The position numbers and the translations under genes were made by a program. A DNA stretch of 6,153 bases from Methylobacterium sp. (GTDB lineage: Bacteria > Pseudomonadota > Alphaproteobacteria > Rhizobiales > Beijerinckiaceae): positions 1 to 6,153 of the forward strand of contig JADCCH010000291.1 of the NCBI GenBank assembly GCA_020252865.1, given 5' to 3'. The notes under the pieces were generated by a model. That model searched no databases, was not told the DNA's origin, and saw only the letters and a list, made by a program, of their open reading frames with translations. Numbering within the stretch: the stretch's first letter is position 1; the number at the start of each line of letters is the position of its first letter. Of the stretch, positions 1 to 6,153 are shown piece by piece.

Positions 1-1056
1 ATAGAGGCACTGGAGATAGGTGACCGAGCGATCCGCCTTCAGCATCTGCAGGGTCGTGTGGTTCCAGGTATATTCGTAGAGCGGCACCGAGCCCGGCTCC
101 TCGCGCGTCGGCGTTTCCAGCGTGATCGTGCCACCCAGCGGCTCCACGATGTCGCGGAAGCTTTCGAGTGACGCTTCCGCGATCATTGCGGCGAGGATGT
201 GCCTGCCTTCGGGGCAGAAGGGCTTCAGCTGGCCGAAAAAATCGGGCAGGGGCCAGGCGATGCCGCTCATCAGCTTCTTGACGACACCATCGGCCTTCGC
301 GGCGGCGAACCCGGCATCCAGCAGCTTCGCGAAATCATCGAAGGCGACAACCACGTCATGCCAGGGCCAGGCCGGCGCGAGCGGCATTTCGAGGGCGGTG
401 ATGATGCCCGTCGTGCCATAGGCGCGGTTGATCTTCTGCGCGGCATCGCCCCTCAGTTCGATGATGCGGGGTTCATCCTCCACGGTCACGATCCGCGCGG
501 CGAGGATGTTGCCGGGCTCCCGCAGGCCGCCATAGGTGACGGACCCGACACCGCCCGAACCGCCCGCAACAAAGCCGCCGATGGTCGCCGTGCGCTTGGT
601 GGAGGGGTGGAGGCGGATTTCCTGCCCGTGTGGCTTCAATTCCTGATCGAGCTTGCCCATGAGCAGGCCCGCGCCGCAGCGCACGCGGCCCGGCTTCACC
701 CATTCGATCCCGTCGAAGTTGGTCATGTCGAGCAGCACGCCGCGCTCCATCGGCACGGCCTGCCCGTAATTGCCGGTGGCGCCGCCGCGCGGGGTGATCG
801 GCACGCGATGCTTGACGCAGGCCCGCACCAGCGTGACGAGATCGGCCTCGTTGCGCGGTAAAACATAGATATCCGCGCTCTTCTGCGCGAGCTCCTCGTT
901 GAGAATGGGCGAATACCAGAAGAAATCGCGGCTTTTCCTCCGCACCACCTTGTCTTCGGTTACCACCGGCACATCGCCGATTTCGGCCAGAACCGCCTCG
1001 ATCGCGGCGGGCAAGCCGGGATTCTCGGCGGAGACTTTTCGCGCAGGAACGTTCAT
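1..1056 (-). CDS. FAD-binding oxidoreductase, PCMH/GlcD type (C-terminus missing at the window edge)
   Basis: The minus-strand frame is open for 352 codons from an ATG at 1056-1054 to the left edge, so the C-terminus is outside the window. Residues about 60-225 form a PCMH-type FAD-binding domain (FAD_binding_4 family). A diphosphate-binding loop PRGGATGNYGQ lies at 89-99, the ATIGGFVAGGSGGVGS segment at 157-172, and the closing YGTTGIITALE at 213-223. In this family (glycolate oxidase GlcD, D-lactate and D-2-hydroxyacid dehydrogenases) the domain holds FAD, and the later part forms the substrate cap that gives specificity. The substrate therefore cannot be read from this sequence. No signal peptide is visible, so a cytoplasmic enzyme is likely. 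The start is supported by GGAAAG nine bases upstream; an in-frame ATG at 1233-1231 would add 59 unconvincing residues. The gene is divergent from an ABC importer operon, which suggests oxidation of the imported compound (inference). Family assignment is secure, function is not. Confidence 0.9.
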   Translation of the reverse strand, partial: MNVPARKVSAENPGLPAAIEAVLAEIGDVPVVTEDKVVRRKSRDFFWYSPILNEELAQKSADIYVLPRNEADLVTLVRACVKHRVPITPRGGATGNYGQAVPMERGVLLDMTNFDGIEWVKPGRVRCGAGLLMGKLDQELKPHGQEIRLHPSTKRTATIGGFVAGGSGGVGSVTYGGLREPGNILAARIVTVEDEPRIIELRGDAAQKINRAYGTTGIITALEMPLAPAWPWHDVVVAFDDFAKLLDAGFAAAKADGVVKKLMSGIAWPLPDFFGQLKPFCPEGRHILAAMIAEASLESFRDIVEPLGGTITLETPTREEPGSVPLYEYTWNHTTLQMLKADRSVTYLQCLY

Positions 1057-1065
1057 CGGACGACG

Positions 1066-1071
1066 CTTTCC
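1066..1071 (-). promoter_or_regulatory. Ribosome binding site of the FAD oxidoreductase
   Basis: On the minus strand GGAAAG ends nine bases before the ATG at 1056-1054. It favours this start over the in-frame ATG at 1233-1231. An out-of-frame ATG overlaps the motif and reaches a stop codon within six codons, so it is not a competing gene. Confidence 0.5.
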
Positions 1072-1239
1072 ATGGAACCGGGAAGCCGGATTCCTCTTTT
1101 GCGCCAGAATAGCAAGCCCGATGCCGCCGGCCAGTGCCTTTGTGCAGAAACATCCGCTGAAATCCGCATTCGCGAATTGCAGTCCGCCCAATCCCGCGCC
1201 ATCCTGCTGGCGCTCTGGGCAGGAAGCGCCCATCGCCGC

Positions 1240-1256
1240 GCCGCACTTCGTGCGGC
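1240..1256. repeat. Perfect inverted repeat, 7-bp arms with TTC centre
   Basis: GCCGCAC and GTGCGGC are exact reverse complements separated by TTC, giving a compact GC-rich hairpin about 80 bases before the substrate-binding protein start. No T-run follows on either strand, so it is not a classical terminator. It could be an operator or a 5'-leader structure, or chance in GC-rich DNA. Confidence 0.4.
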
Positions 1257-1282
1257 ATGGGCATTGCAGCATTTGACCTGCG

Positions 1283-1294
1283 CCCGATATCGGG
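1283..1294. repeat. 12-bp perfect palindrome, possible operator
   Basis: CCCGATATCGGG is a perfect 12-bp palindrome starting five bases after the TTGACC hexamer. It would lie in the spacer if that hexamer is a -35 element, a usual place for a repressor site. A perfect 12-mer palindrome is expected by chance in only several percent of stretches this long, so the evidence is suggestive, not strong. Confidence 0.35.
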
Positions 1295-1321
1295 GGAAGA
1301 GGGCGGATCAGACGCTCGAAC

Positions 1322-1325
1322 GGAG
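1322..1325 (+). promoter_or_regulatory. Ribosome binding site of the substrate-binding protein
   Basis: GGAG sits nine bases before the first of three consecutive ATG codons (1335, 1338, 1341). This spacing selects 1335 as the start and argues against the upstream in-frame ATG at 1257, which would put 26 residues before the signal peptide. Confidence 0.6.
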
Positions 1326-1334
1326 AACGGACCC

Positions 1335-2363
1335 ATGATGATGAAATATCGCCTGAACCGTCGTGCCGCGCTTGGCCTGCTGGGCGGCTCGGCCGCTTCC
1401 GTGCTCGTGCCCGTGACAGGCCGCCGCGTGAACGCCCAGAGCCTCGACAAGGTCAGCTATCAGACCAACTGGCGCGCGCAGGCCGAGCATGGCGGCTTCT
1501 ATTACGCGGTCGCCAACGGCATCTACAGGAAGCATGGCATCGACGCGGATATCCGCATGGGCGGTCCGCAGCAGAACCCCTCGCAGCTTCTGCTCGGCGG
1601 CCGCGTGGACATGATCATGTCAAACTCCTTCGAGGCCATCCGCTATGTCGAGGAGAACCTCCCCTTCCTTTGCATCGCCTCGATCTTCCAGAAGGACCCG
1701 CAGGTCATCATCTGCCATCGCGGCGTGGGCAATGACAGTTTCGAGCAGCTGAAGGGCAAGCCGATCCTCGTGGGCGGCGCGGGCCGCACCTCCTACTGGC
1801 CGTTCCTGAAAGCGAAGTTCGGCTATTCCGACGAGCAGATCCGCCCCTACACCTTCAACATGGCGCCGTTCCTGGCCGACAAGAACATCTGCCAGCAGGG
1901 CTTCCTTTCTTCCGAACCCTTCGCGATCCAGAAGGAAGGCGGGGTCGATCCACTCGTGCATCTCATCGCCGATGCGGGCTTCGGCAACTACAACACCACG
2001 ATCAACATTTCCCGGAAGATGGTGGCCGAGAAGAAGGACCTCGTGCAGCGCTTCGTGACGGCCTCGCTCGAGGGCTGGGCCGCCTATATGAAGAATGGCC
2101 CGGATAACGCAGCCGCCAACGCGCTCATCAAGCGTGACAACCCCGACATGACCGACGAGAAGATCGCCTATGCGATCAAGGTGATGAACGAAAAGGGCAT
2201 CGTGATGTCCGGCGACGCGCTGAAGCTCGGCGTCGGCGCGATGACCGACGATCGCTGGGCCTCGTTCTACAAGGACATGCATGCCGCCGGCGTCTTCCCC
2301 GCGAATATTGATGTCAGGAAGGCCTACGACCTTTCCTTCATCAACAAGGGCGTCGGCGTCTGA
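1335..2363 (+). CDS. NitT/TauT-type ABC transporter substrate-binding protein (NMT1/THI5-like)
   Basis: This is a 342-residue exported ligand-binding protein that would deliver a small organic compound to the permease and ATPase encoded next. Residues 1-34 form a signal peptide: [13 protein letters not shown] (8-20) has a twin-arginine before a hydrophobic stretch, and VNA (32-34) before Gln35 is a plausible cleavage site. The twin arginine suggests Tat export, although Sec cannot be excluded. The mature part begins with the NMT1/THI5-like fold signature: [20 protein letters not shown] (43-62), [18 protein letters not shown] (75-92), then the interdomain segment [11 protein letters not shown] (141-151). 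Relatives bind thiamine-pyrimidine precursors, sulfonates, nitrate or riboflavin-like compounds. This variant, with its AEHGGFY and GGPQ motifs, belongs to a set usually annotated only as nitrate/sulfonate-like, so the ligand is unknown. The length is normal for the family. The stop codon overlaps the next start by one base. Confidence 0.93.
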   Translation: MMMKYRLNRRAALGLLGGSAASVLVPVTGRRVNAQSLDKVSYQTNWRAQAEHGGFYYAVANGIYRKHGIDADIRMGGPQQNPSQLLLGGRVDMIMSNSFEAIRYVEENLPFLCIASIFQKDPQVIICHRGVGNDSFEQLKGKPILVGGAGRTSYWPFLKAKFGYSDEQIRPYTFNMAPFLADKNICQQGFLSSEPFAIQKEGGVDPLVHLIADAGFGNYNTTINISRKMVAEKKDLVQRFVTASLEGWAAYMKNGPDNAAANALIKRDNPDMTDEKIAYAIKVMNEKGIVMSGDALKLGVGAMTDDRWASFYKDMHAAGVFPANIDVRKAYDLSFINKGVGV

Positions 2364-3178
2364 TGGCTTTGGGCCAAGGCACGGGCTCTGCAACGGGGCG
2401 GGCGGCAGGAAGGCCGCTCGTCTCGGTCCGCGGCCTGTCGAAAAAATTCTCGAACGGCACGCTCGCCTTGCGCGACGTGGATCTCGACCTCTATGCGAGC
2501 GAGTTCGTGAGCCTGCTCGGCCCCTCGGGCTGCGGGAAATCCACCCTGCTGCGGTTGATCTCCGATCTCTCCCAGCCCTCCGCCGGGACGATCGACTGGC
2601 CGGGCGCGCAGAGCGCGGATGCTTATGGAAGGCCCGAGCACAGCCTCGGCTTTGTCTTCCAGGAGCCGACACTTCTGCCCTGGGCGCAGACGCTTGACAA
2701 TGTCACGCTGCCCCTTCGCCTCAAGAAGATGAACCGCACGGAGGCTGACCAGCGTGCCGCCGCGATGCTGGAACTCGTGGGCCTCAAGGGCTTCGAGAAG
2801 AGCTATCCGCGCGAGCTTTCCGGCGGCATGAAGATGCGCGTTTCCATCGCCCGCGCGTTGGTCACCGAGCCGAAGGTGCTGCTGATGGACGAGCCCTTCG
2901 CGGCGCTCGACGAGATCACCCGCCACAAGCTCAATGATGACCTGCTGATGCTCTGGCAGCGCAACCGCTTCACGGCGGTGTTCGTCACGCATTCGGTGTT
3001 CGAGAGCGTCTATCTCTCCGAGCGCATCGTCGTGATGGCCGCGCGGCCGGGACGCGTGATGAGCGAACTCATCGTGGATGCGCCGTTCCCGCGCGACAAC
3101 CTGTTCCGCACCTCTCCCGAATATGCGCATCTCTGCCGCCTCGGCTCGGAAGCTCTGAAAAAGGCCATCGACGCATGA
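2363..3178 (+). CDS. NitT/TauT-type ABC transporter ATP-binding protein
   Basis: This 271-residue ATPase powers the importer from the cytoplasmic face of the membrane. All catalytic motifs are intact: Walker [10 protein letters not shown] (53-61), Q-loop Gln100 in [12 protein letters not shown], signature [15 protein letters not shown] (152-166), Walker B VLLMDEP (172-178), D-loop ALDE (181-184) and the switch histidine in VFVTH (206-210). The LLPW after the Q-loop and the [15 protein letters not shown] segment after the H-loop are typical of the SsuB/TauB/NrtD group. The first 17 or so residues are a low-complexity Gly/Ala leader before the domain. The start ATG shares its A with the TGA of the preceding gene, which implies translational coupling. 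The AAGGG at 2346-2350 is only a distant Shine-Dalgarno candidate. The family is certain, the transported substrate is not. Confidence 0.96.
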   Translation: MALGQGTGSATGRAAGRPLVSVRGLSKKFSNGTLALRDVDLDLYASEFVSLLGPSGCGKSTLLRLISDLSQPSAGTIDWPGAQSADAYGRPEHSLGFVFQEPTLLPWAQTLDNVTLPLRLKKMNRTEADQRAAAMLELVGLKGFEKSYPRELSGGMKMRVSIARALVTEPKVLLMDEPFAALDEITRHKLNDDLLMLWQRNRFTAVFVTHSVFESVYLSERIVVMAARPGRVMSELIVDAPFPRDNLFRTSPEYAHLCRLGSEALKKAIDA

Positions 3179-4053
3179 GCGAAACCACGCCTGCTCCTTC
3201 TGCCGCGCGCGGCACCGATCAGGAGACCGCTCCGGTCTTTGCCGAAGAGGCGCGGATCCTGGGTCTTCCCAGGAGCCGCTGGCCGGACATTCTCGCGCCG
3301 ATCATCGTCGGCGTCCTCATCATCGGCCTTTGGGAATGGGTGGTTCGGTACAAGAATATTCCGGCCTATCTGTTTCCCGGCCCGCTGGTGATCGCGCAGA
3401 CGCTGGTTCAGGATTGGCACACCCTTTCGGGCGCGCTCTGGATCACGCTGCGCATCACCTTTGCCGCGCTGATCGCGGCGGTGAGCATTGGCGTGGCCCT
3501 GGCCATCCTCTTCACGCAGTCAAAATGGCTCGAACGCTCGCTTTTTCCCTACGCTGTCATCCTTCAGGTGACGCCCGTGGTGGCGATTGCGCCGCTGATC
3601 ATCATCCTGGCGGAGGATGTTAACCTGTCACTGCTGATCTGTGCCTGGATTGTCGCCTTCTTCCCCATCCTCTCGAACACGATTCTGGGGCTGAATTCCG
3701 CGGACCACAATCTCGTCTCGCTGTTCCAGCTCTATCGCGCGAGCCGCTGGCAGACGATGCGTTATCTGCGCCTGCCAGCTTCTCTCCCGTATTTTCTTGG
3801 TGGGCTGAAGATCTCAGGCGGCCTCGCGCTGATTGGCGCGGTGGTCGCCGAATTCGTGGCCGGTTCGGGCGGCAGCGCCTCGGGTCTGGCCTATCGCATT
3901 CTCGAAAGCGGCTACCAGCTCAAGATCCCGCGCATGTTCGCGGCGCTGCTGCTGATTTCGCTGTCGGGCATCGTGATCTTCCTCGCGACAAGCTGGCTCT
4001 CCCACCGCCTGCTCCATCGCTGGCACGAAAGCGCCCTGAAGCGCGAGAGCTGA
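3175..4053 (+). CDS. NitT/TauT-type ABC transporter permease (BPD_transp_1)
   Basis: This 292-residue inner-membrane subunit forms the transport channel, presumably as a homodimer because only one permease gene is present. A charged cytoplasmic N-terminus (1-36) is followed by about six membrane segments near residues 37-57, 90-113, 123-146, 150-172, 208-230 and 253-275. The ATPase-coupling EAA-like loop is [19 protein letters not shown] (183-201). It departs from the usual EAA-G consensus by having LYRAS where relatives often have a GAS-type sequence. The [13 protein letters not shown] stretch (218-230) is typical of SsuC/TauC-like permeases. The start overlaps the ATPase stop by four bases (ATGA), with AAGG at 3161-3164 as a good ribosome site. 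It is the last gene of the importer operon and converges on ccoS nine bases later. Confidence 0.95.
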   Translation: MSETTPAPSAARGTDQETAPVFAEEARILGLPRSRWPDILAPIIVGVLIIGLWEWVVRYKNIPAYLFPGPLVIAQTLVQDWHTLSGALWITLRITFAALIAAVSIGVALAILFTQSKWLERSLFPYAVILQVTPVVAIAPLIIILAEDVNLSLLICAWIVAFFPILSNTILGLNSADHNLVSLFQLYRASRWQTMRYLRLPASLPYFLGGLKISGGLALIGAVVAEFVAGSGGSASGLAYRILESGYQLKIPRMFAALLLISLSGIVIFLATSWLSHRLLHRWHESALKRES

Positions 4054-4072
4054 AAACGCGCCTCAGCGCTTC
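4038..4072. terminator. Possible bidirectional terminator hairpin spanning both convergent stop codons
   Basis: GAAGCGC (4038-4044) and GCGCTTC (4066-4072) are exact reverse complements. The stem can continue with GAG (4045-4047) pairing CTC (4062-4064) around a bulged A at 4065. The loop contains the permease stop, while the right arm runs into ccoS coding sequence. There are only nine noncoding bases between the two genes, so any terminator must overlap them. Neither strand has a T-run after the stem, so intrinsic termination would be weak. GC-rich repeated Glu/Lys/Arg codons may explain the dyad instead. Confidence 0.3.
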
Positions 4073-4227
4073 GCTTCATCAGGCAGGTCATCGTCATCGA
4101 GGATGACCCTCCACGAGGCACCCTCGATATCCTCGAATTGCCGCGTCTTCAGCGACCAGAGGAAGGCACCGAGACCCAGGGCGCCCATGGCCAGGGCCAT
4201 GGGGATGAGGATCACAAGGATGTTCAT
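4063..4227 (-). CDS. ccoS: cbb3-type cytochrome oxidase assembly protein CcoS
   Basis: This 54-residue single-span membrane protein is required for maturation of cbb3 cytochrome c oxidase; in studied bacteria its loss leaves the oxidase without proper heme/copper cofactors. Residues 3-24 are a hydrophobic transmembrane helix (ILVILIPMALAMGALGLGAF). They are followed by the family hallmark WSLKTRQFEDIEGASWRVI (24-42), an acidic run of four Asp (44-47) and a short charged tail. The length is normal for CcoS. The gene lies immediately downstream of ccoI, and its ATG overlaps the ccoI stop by four bases (ATGA). GGAG at 4235-4238 on the minus strand, inside the end of ccoI, gives a seven-base spacing to the start. 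This position after ccoI is the usual end of the ccoGHIS cluster and supports the call strongly. Confidence 0.95.
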   Translation of the reverse strand: MNILVILIPMALAMGALGLGAFLWSLKTRQFEDIEGASWRVILDDDDLPDEAKR

Positions 4228-6153
4228 GGGCTTTCTCCACCAAACCGTGCGCGCATCGCGTTCATCGTGACGATCAGCGACGAACCAGACATCGCGATGG
4301 CCGCGACAAAGGGGGTCGCAAGGCCGGCAATCGCGATCGGAACCGCCACGGCATTGTAGATGACCGCGAGCCAGAGATTCTGCGTCATCAGGCGGCGCGC
4401 TTTCCGCGCGATGCGGATCGAATCCGCCACCGGGCCGAGCGAAGCGCCCGTGACCAGCAGATCGGCCTGTGCCTGCGCGAGATCTGTGGCCGAAACCGGC
4501 GAGATCGAGACATGCGCGGCAGCAAGCGCCGGGGCATCGTTGATGCCATCGCCCACCATCAGCACCCTCCGGCCCTGCGCACGCAGTTCCTCAAGTCGCG
4601 CAACCTTGCCACCGGGCTCCACGCCCGCCCGCCAATGATCGATGCCAAGGGCCTTCGCCACGCTCGCAACCGGGATCTCGCGGTCGCCCGAAAGGATTTC
4701 AACCGAGAGTCCGAGACCCTTCAAGGCCTCGATGGTTGCGCGGGCATCGGCACGCAGGGGCTGACGGATCGCGAAGACCGCGACATCCGTGCCACAGCGC
4801 ATGGCGATGAGAGATGCCTCGGGACAGGCTTCCGAAACCGCCCTGGCTTCCGCTTCCGCCCCGCAGAAGGCCGGCGAGCCAAGGCGGATCTTCAAGCGCG
4901 TATCCTCGGCTTCAAGGCCCTGTCCGGGCGTTTCGCGCACATCGCGGAATGGATTATCGGCGCCGCCCGCCTTGGCGATCGCCACCGCGAGGGGGTGGCG
5001 CGAGGAGAGCGCCAGCCGGCCGGCAATGGTCAGCAGGCGATCCGGGATCTCCTTGCGATTGGCGATCACCGGCTCCGGCAGGGTGAGGGTGCCGGTCTTG
5101 TCGAAGACCACGGTATCCACCTCGGCAAGCCGCTCCAGCGCGTCACCCGCATGGAGCAGGATCGAGCGGCGGAACATCGCGCCCGAGGCCACGACCTGAA
5201 CGGCGGGAATCGCGAGGCCCAGCGCGCAGGGGCAGGTGATGATGAGCACCGTGACGGAGATCAGCAGGGCCGATTGCCAGGAAAGGCCCCAGAGCATCCA
5301 GCCGATGAAGGTGAGCGCCGCCGCAGTATGCACCACCGGCGCATAGGCGCGCGCGGCGCGATCCGCGAGGCGCACATAGCCCGCGCGCTTCTCGGTGGCG
5401 TGTGCGAGCAGCGCCTCGATGCGCGCCAGCAAAGTGCTCGCCGCGGCGTGGCGCACGCGGATTTCCAGGGTCCCCGAGAGGTTCATCGTGCCGGCGTGCA
5501 CATCCATGCCCGGCTGGACGGCCTGATGCGCGGTCTCGCCGGTCACGAGGCTCTGGTCGATATCGGAGGTGCCGCGCTCGATCAGGCCATCGACGCCGAT
5601 CCGCTCGCCGGGGCGCACCAGCACGAGCTGGCCGGGTTCGACCGTCGCGGCGGCGACTTCCTTCAGCACGCCATCGGGCAGGATGCGCGTGACGGTTTCC
5701 GCGCGGAGTGCCGCAAGGTTCGAGGCGACGGCGCGTGTGCGGCGCATCATCATCTGGTCGAGCACGCGGCCGATCAGCAGGAAGAAGATGAGCATCACCG
5801 CGCCGTCGAAATAGGCGTGCTCGCCCGATTGCAGCGTCTCCCAGACGGAAATGCCCAGCGCCAGCAGGATGCCCAGCGAGATCGGCACATCCATGTTCAC
5901 GGCGCGCGCCTTGAGCGAGCGAATGGCGCTGTCGAAGAAAGGGCGGCCGGAATAGGCGGCGGTCGGCAGCGCGATCAGCGCGGAAATCCAGTGGAAGAAG
6001 TCACGCGCCTCGCGCGAGAGCCCCGTCTCGTTGCCGGACCAGACCGATACCGAGAGGAGCATGATGTTCATCATCGCAAAACCCGCGACGCCGAGCGCGC
6101 GCAGCAGGCGCTGCTCCTCGGCCTTCTCGCTGGCCTCGCGCTCGGCCACCCGG
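4224..6153 (-). CDS. ccoI: CcoI/FixI copper-transporting P1B-type ATPase for cbb3 oxidase (N-terminus missing at the window edge)
   Basis: The frame is open through the right edge, leaving about 642 visible residues of a protein that is usually about 720-800 long. The absent part should be the N-terminal heavy-metal-associated domain. Counting from the codon at 6149, membrane segments lie near 19-38, 51-67, 86-104, 113-130, 268-289, 293-315, 592-610 and 613-630. Conserved sites are the actuator TGET (203-206), copper-binding CPC (306-308), phosphorylation site DKTGTLT (350-356, Asp350), nucleotide-binding SRHP (383-386) and hinge GDGINDAP (533-540), plus Tyr598-Asn599 and Asn630 in the last helices. 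FAMMNIMLLSVSVWSG (24-39) is diagnostic of CcoI/FixI rather than CopA. In this subfamily the pump moves copper across the inner membrane for insertion into cbb3 oxidase rather than for detoxification. The GTG at 6149 is internal, not the start. The gene is co-transcribed with ccoS. Confidence 0.96.
   Translation of the reverse strand, partial: RVAEREASEKAEEQRLLRALGVAGFAMMNIMLLSVSVWSGNETGLSREARDFFHWISALIALPTAAYSGRPFFDSAIRSLKARAVNMDVPISLGILLALGISVWETLQSGEHAYFDGAVMLIFFLLIGRVLDQMMMRRTRAVASNLAALRAETVTRILPDGVLKEVAAATVEPGQLVLVRPGERIGVDGLIERGTSDIDQSLVTGETAHQAVQPGMDVHAGTMNLSGTLEIRVRHAAASTLLARIEALLAHATEKRAGYVRLADRAARAYAPVVHTAAALTFIGWMLWGLSWQSALLISVTVLIITCPCALGLAIPAVQVVASGAMFRRSILLHAGDALERLAEVDTVVFDKTGTLTLPEPVIANRKEIPDRLLTIAGRLALSSRHPLAVAIAKAGGADNPFRDVRETPGQGLEAEDTRLKIRLGSPAFCGAEAEARAVSEACPEASLIAMRCGTDVAVFAIRQPLRADARATIEALKGLGLSVEILSGDREIPVASVAKALGIDHWRAGVEPGGKVARLEELRAQGRRVLMVGDGINDAPALAAAHVSISPVSATDLAQAQADLLVTGASLGPVADSIRIARKARRLMTQNLWLAVIYNAVAVPIAIAGLATPFVAAIAMSGSSLIVTMNAMRARFGGESP
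4235..4238 (-). promoter_or_regulatory. Ribosome binding site of ccoS within the ccoI 3' end
   Basis: On the minus strand GGAG lies seven bases before the ccoS ATG and is embedded in the last codons of ccoI. With the 4-base ATGA overlap it allows both reinitiation and independent initiation of ccoS. Confidence 0.6.

Larger units (their letters stand above)
1057..1334. promoter_or_regulatory. Divergent intergenic/promoter region between oxidoreductase and ABC operon
   Basis: These 278 bases separate two divergent starts and must hold promoters for both directions. Open frames crossing it have no recognisable protein character. It contains three short perfect dyads: ATTCGCGAAT at 1168-1177, a 7-bp-arm hairpin at 1240-1256, and CCCGATATCGGG at 1283-1294. 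A TTGACC hexamer at 1273-1278 resembles a -35 element for the ABC operon, but I see no good -10 about 17 bases further on (the stretch there is GGAAGAGGG-like). A regulator could bind one of the dyads to control both sides, but this is inference. Confidence 0.5.

Noticed and set aside
199..861. 220-codon plus-strand open frame
   Set aside because: It is antisense to the FAD oxidoreductase, whose domain motifs are continuous through this interval.
1057..1233. 59-residue N-terminal extension of the FAD oxidoreductase from an ATG at 1233-1231
   Set aside because: The added residues show no family similarity, would occupy most of the divergent control region, and the start at 1056 has its own ribosome site.
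1273..1301. Complete sigma70-type promoter for the ABC operon
   Set aside because: The TTGACC hexamer is a fair -35, but the sequence at the expected -10 distance is G-rich and does not resemble TATAAT. It is therefore kept only as a remark in the intergenic feature.
1257..1334. Upstream in-frame ATG extending the substrate-binding protein by 26 residues
   Set aside because: It would bury the signal peptide behind a non-hydrophobic segment, and the GGAG ribosome site is correctly spaced for 1335 instead.
473..1450. 325-codon minus-strand open frame crossing the divergent region
   Set aside because: It is out of frame with the clear FAD-binding domain on the same strand and runs through the SBP signal-peptide region on the opposite strand. 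The product is low-complexity and Arg-rich.
1620..2672. 350-codon open frame on the minus strand opposite the SBP and ATPase genes
   Set aside because: It is antisense to two well-supported ABC genes, crosses their junction, and its product is Arg/His/Gly/Ala-rich with no family character. Long antisense open frames are expected in GC-rich DNA.
2324..3130. 268-codon open frame on the minus strand opposite the ATPase gene
   Set aside because: It lies opposite a gene with every ABC ATPase motif. The antisense product has the His/Glu/Arg-rich composition typical of a shadow frame.
6147..6149. GTG as the start codon of ccoI
   Set aside because: The frame continues upstream through the window edge, and the visible part lacks the N-terminal metal-binding domain that CcoI normally carries, so this GTG is an internal valine codon.

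Overview
The window looks like chromosomal DNA from a GC-rich (by eye roughly 60-65 %) Alphaproteobacterium. The main reason is a tightly coupled ccoI(fixI)-ccoS pair with sequence typical of that class, together with the strong G/C bias at third codon positions. Genus cannot be decided from this sequence.

Layout, left to right: (1) positions 1-1056, minus strand: most of a PCMH-type FAD-binding oxidoreductase (GlcD / D-lactate dehydrogenase-like), cut off by the left edge. (2) 1057-1334: a 278-bp divergent intergenic region with three short dyads and a weak promoter-like hexamer. (3) 1335-4053, plus strand: a complete three-gene ABC importer operon of the NitT/TauT (nitrate/sulfonate/pyrimidine-precursor) type: Tat/Sec-exported substrate-binding protein, ATPase, permease. 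Its genes are translationally coupled by 1-nt and 4-nt overlaps. (4) A 9-bp convergent gap with an imperfect dyad that overlaps both stop codons. (5) 4063-6153, minus strand: ccoS (54 aa) preceded by ccoI/fixI, a copper-transporting P1B ATPase that lacks its N-terminus because it runs off the right edge. These two also overlap by 4 nt.

Functionally there are two unrelated modules arranged tail to tail. The right module supplies copper to, and helps assemble, the cbb3-type high-affinity cytochrome c oxidase (the ccoNOQP/ccoGHIS assembly genes would lie beyond the right edge). The left module is an importer for a small organic ligand of unknown identity, divergently transcribed from a flavin oxidoreductase. 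The arrangement suggests that the oxidoreductase acts on the imported compound, but nothing in the sequence fixes the substrate. I found no RNA gene, mobile element, CRISPR array or clear sign of horizontal transfer. The region reads as ordinary housekeeping/metabolic chromosome, with the uncharacterised uptake-oxidation pair the part most worth following.
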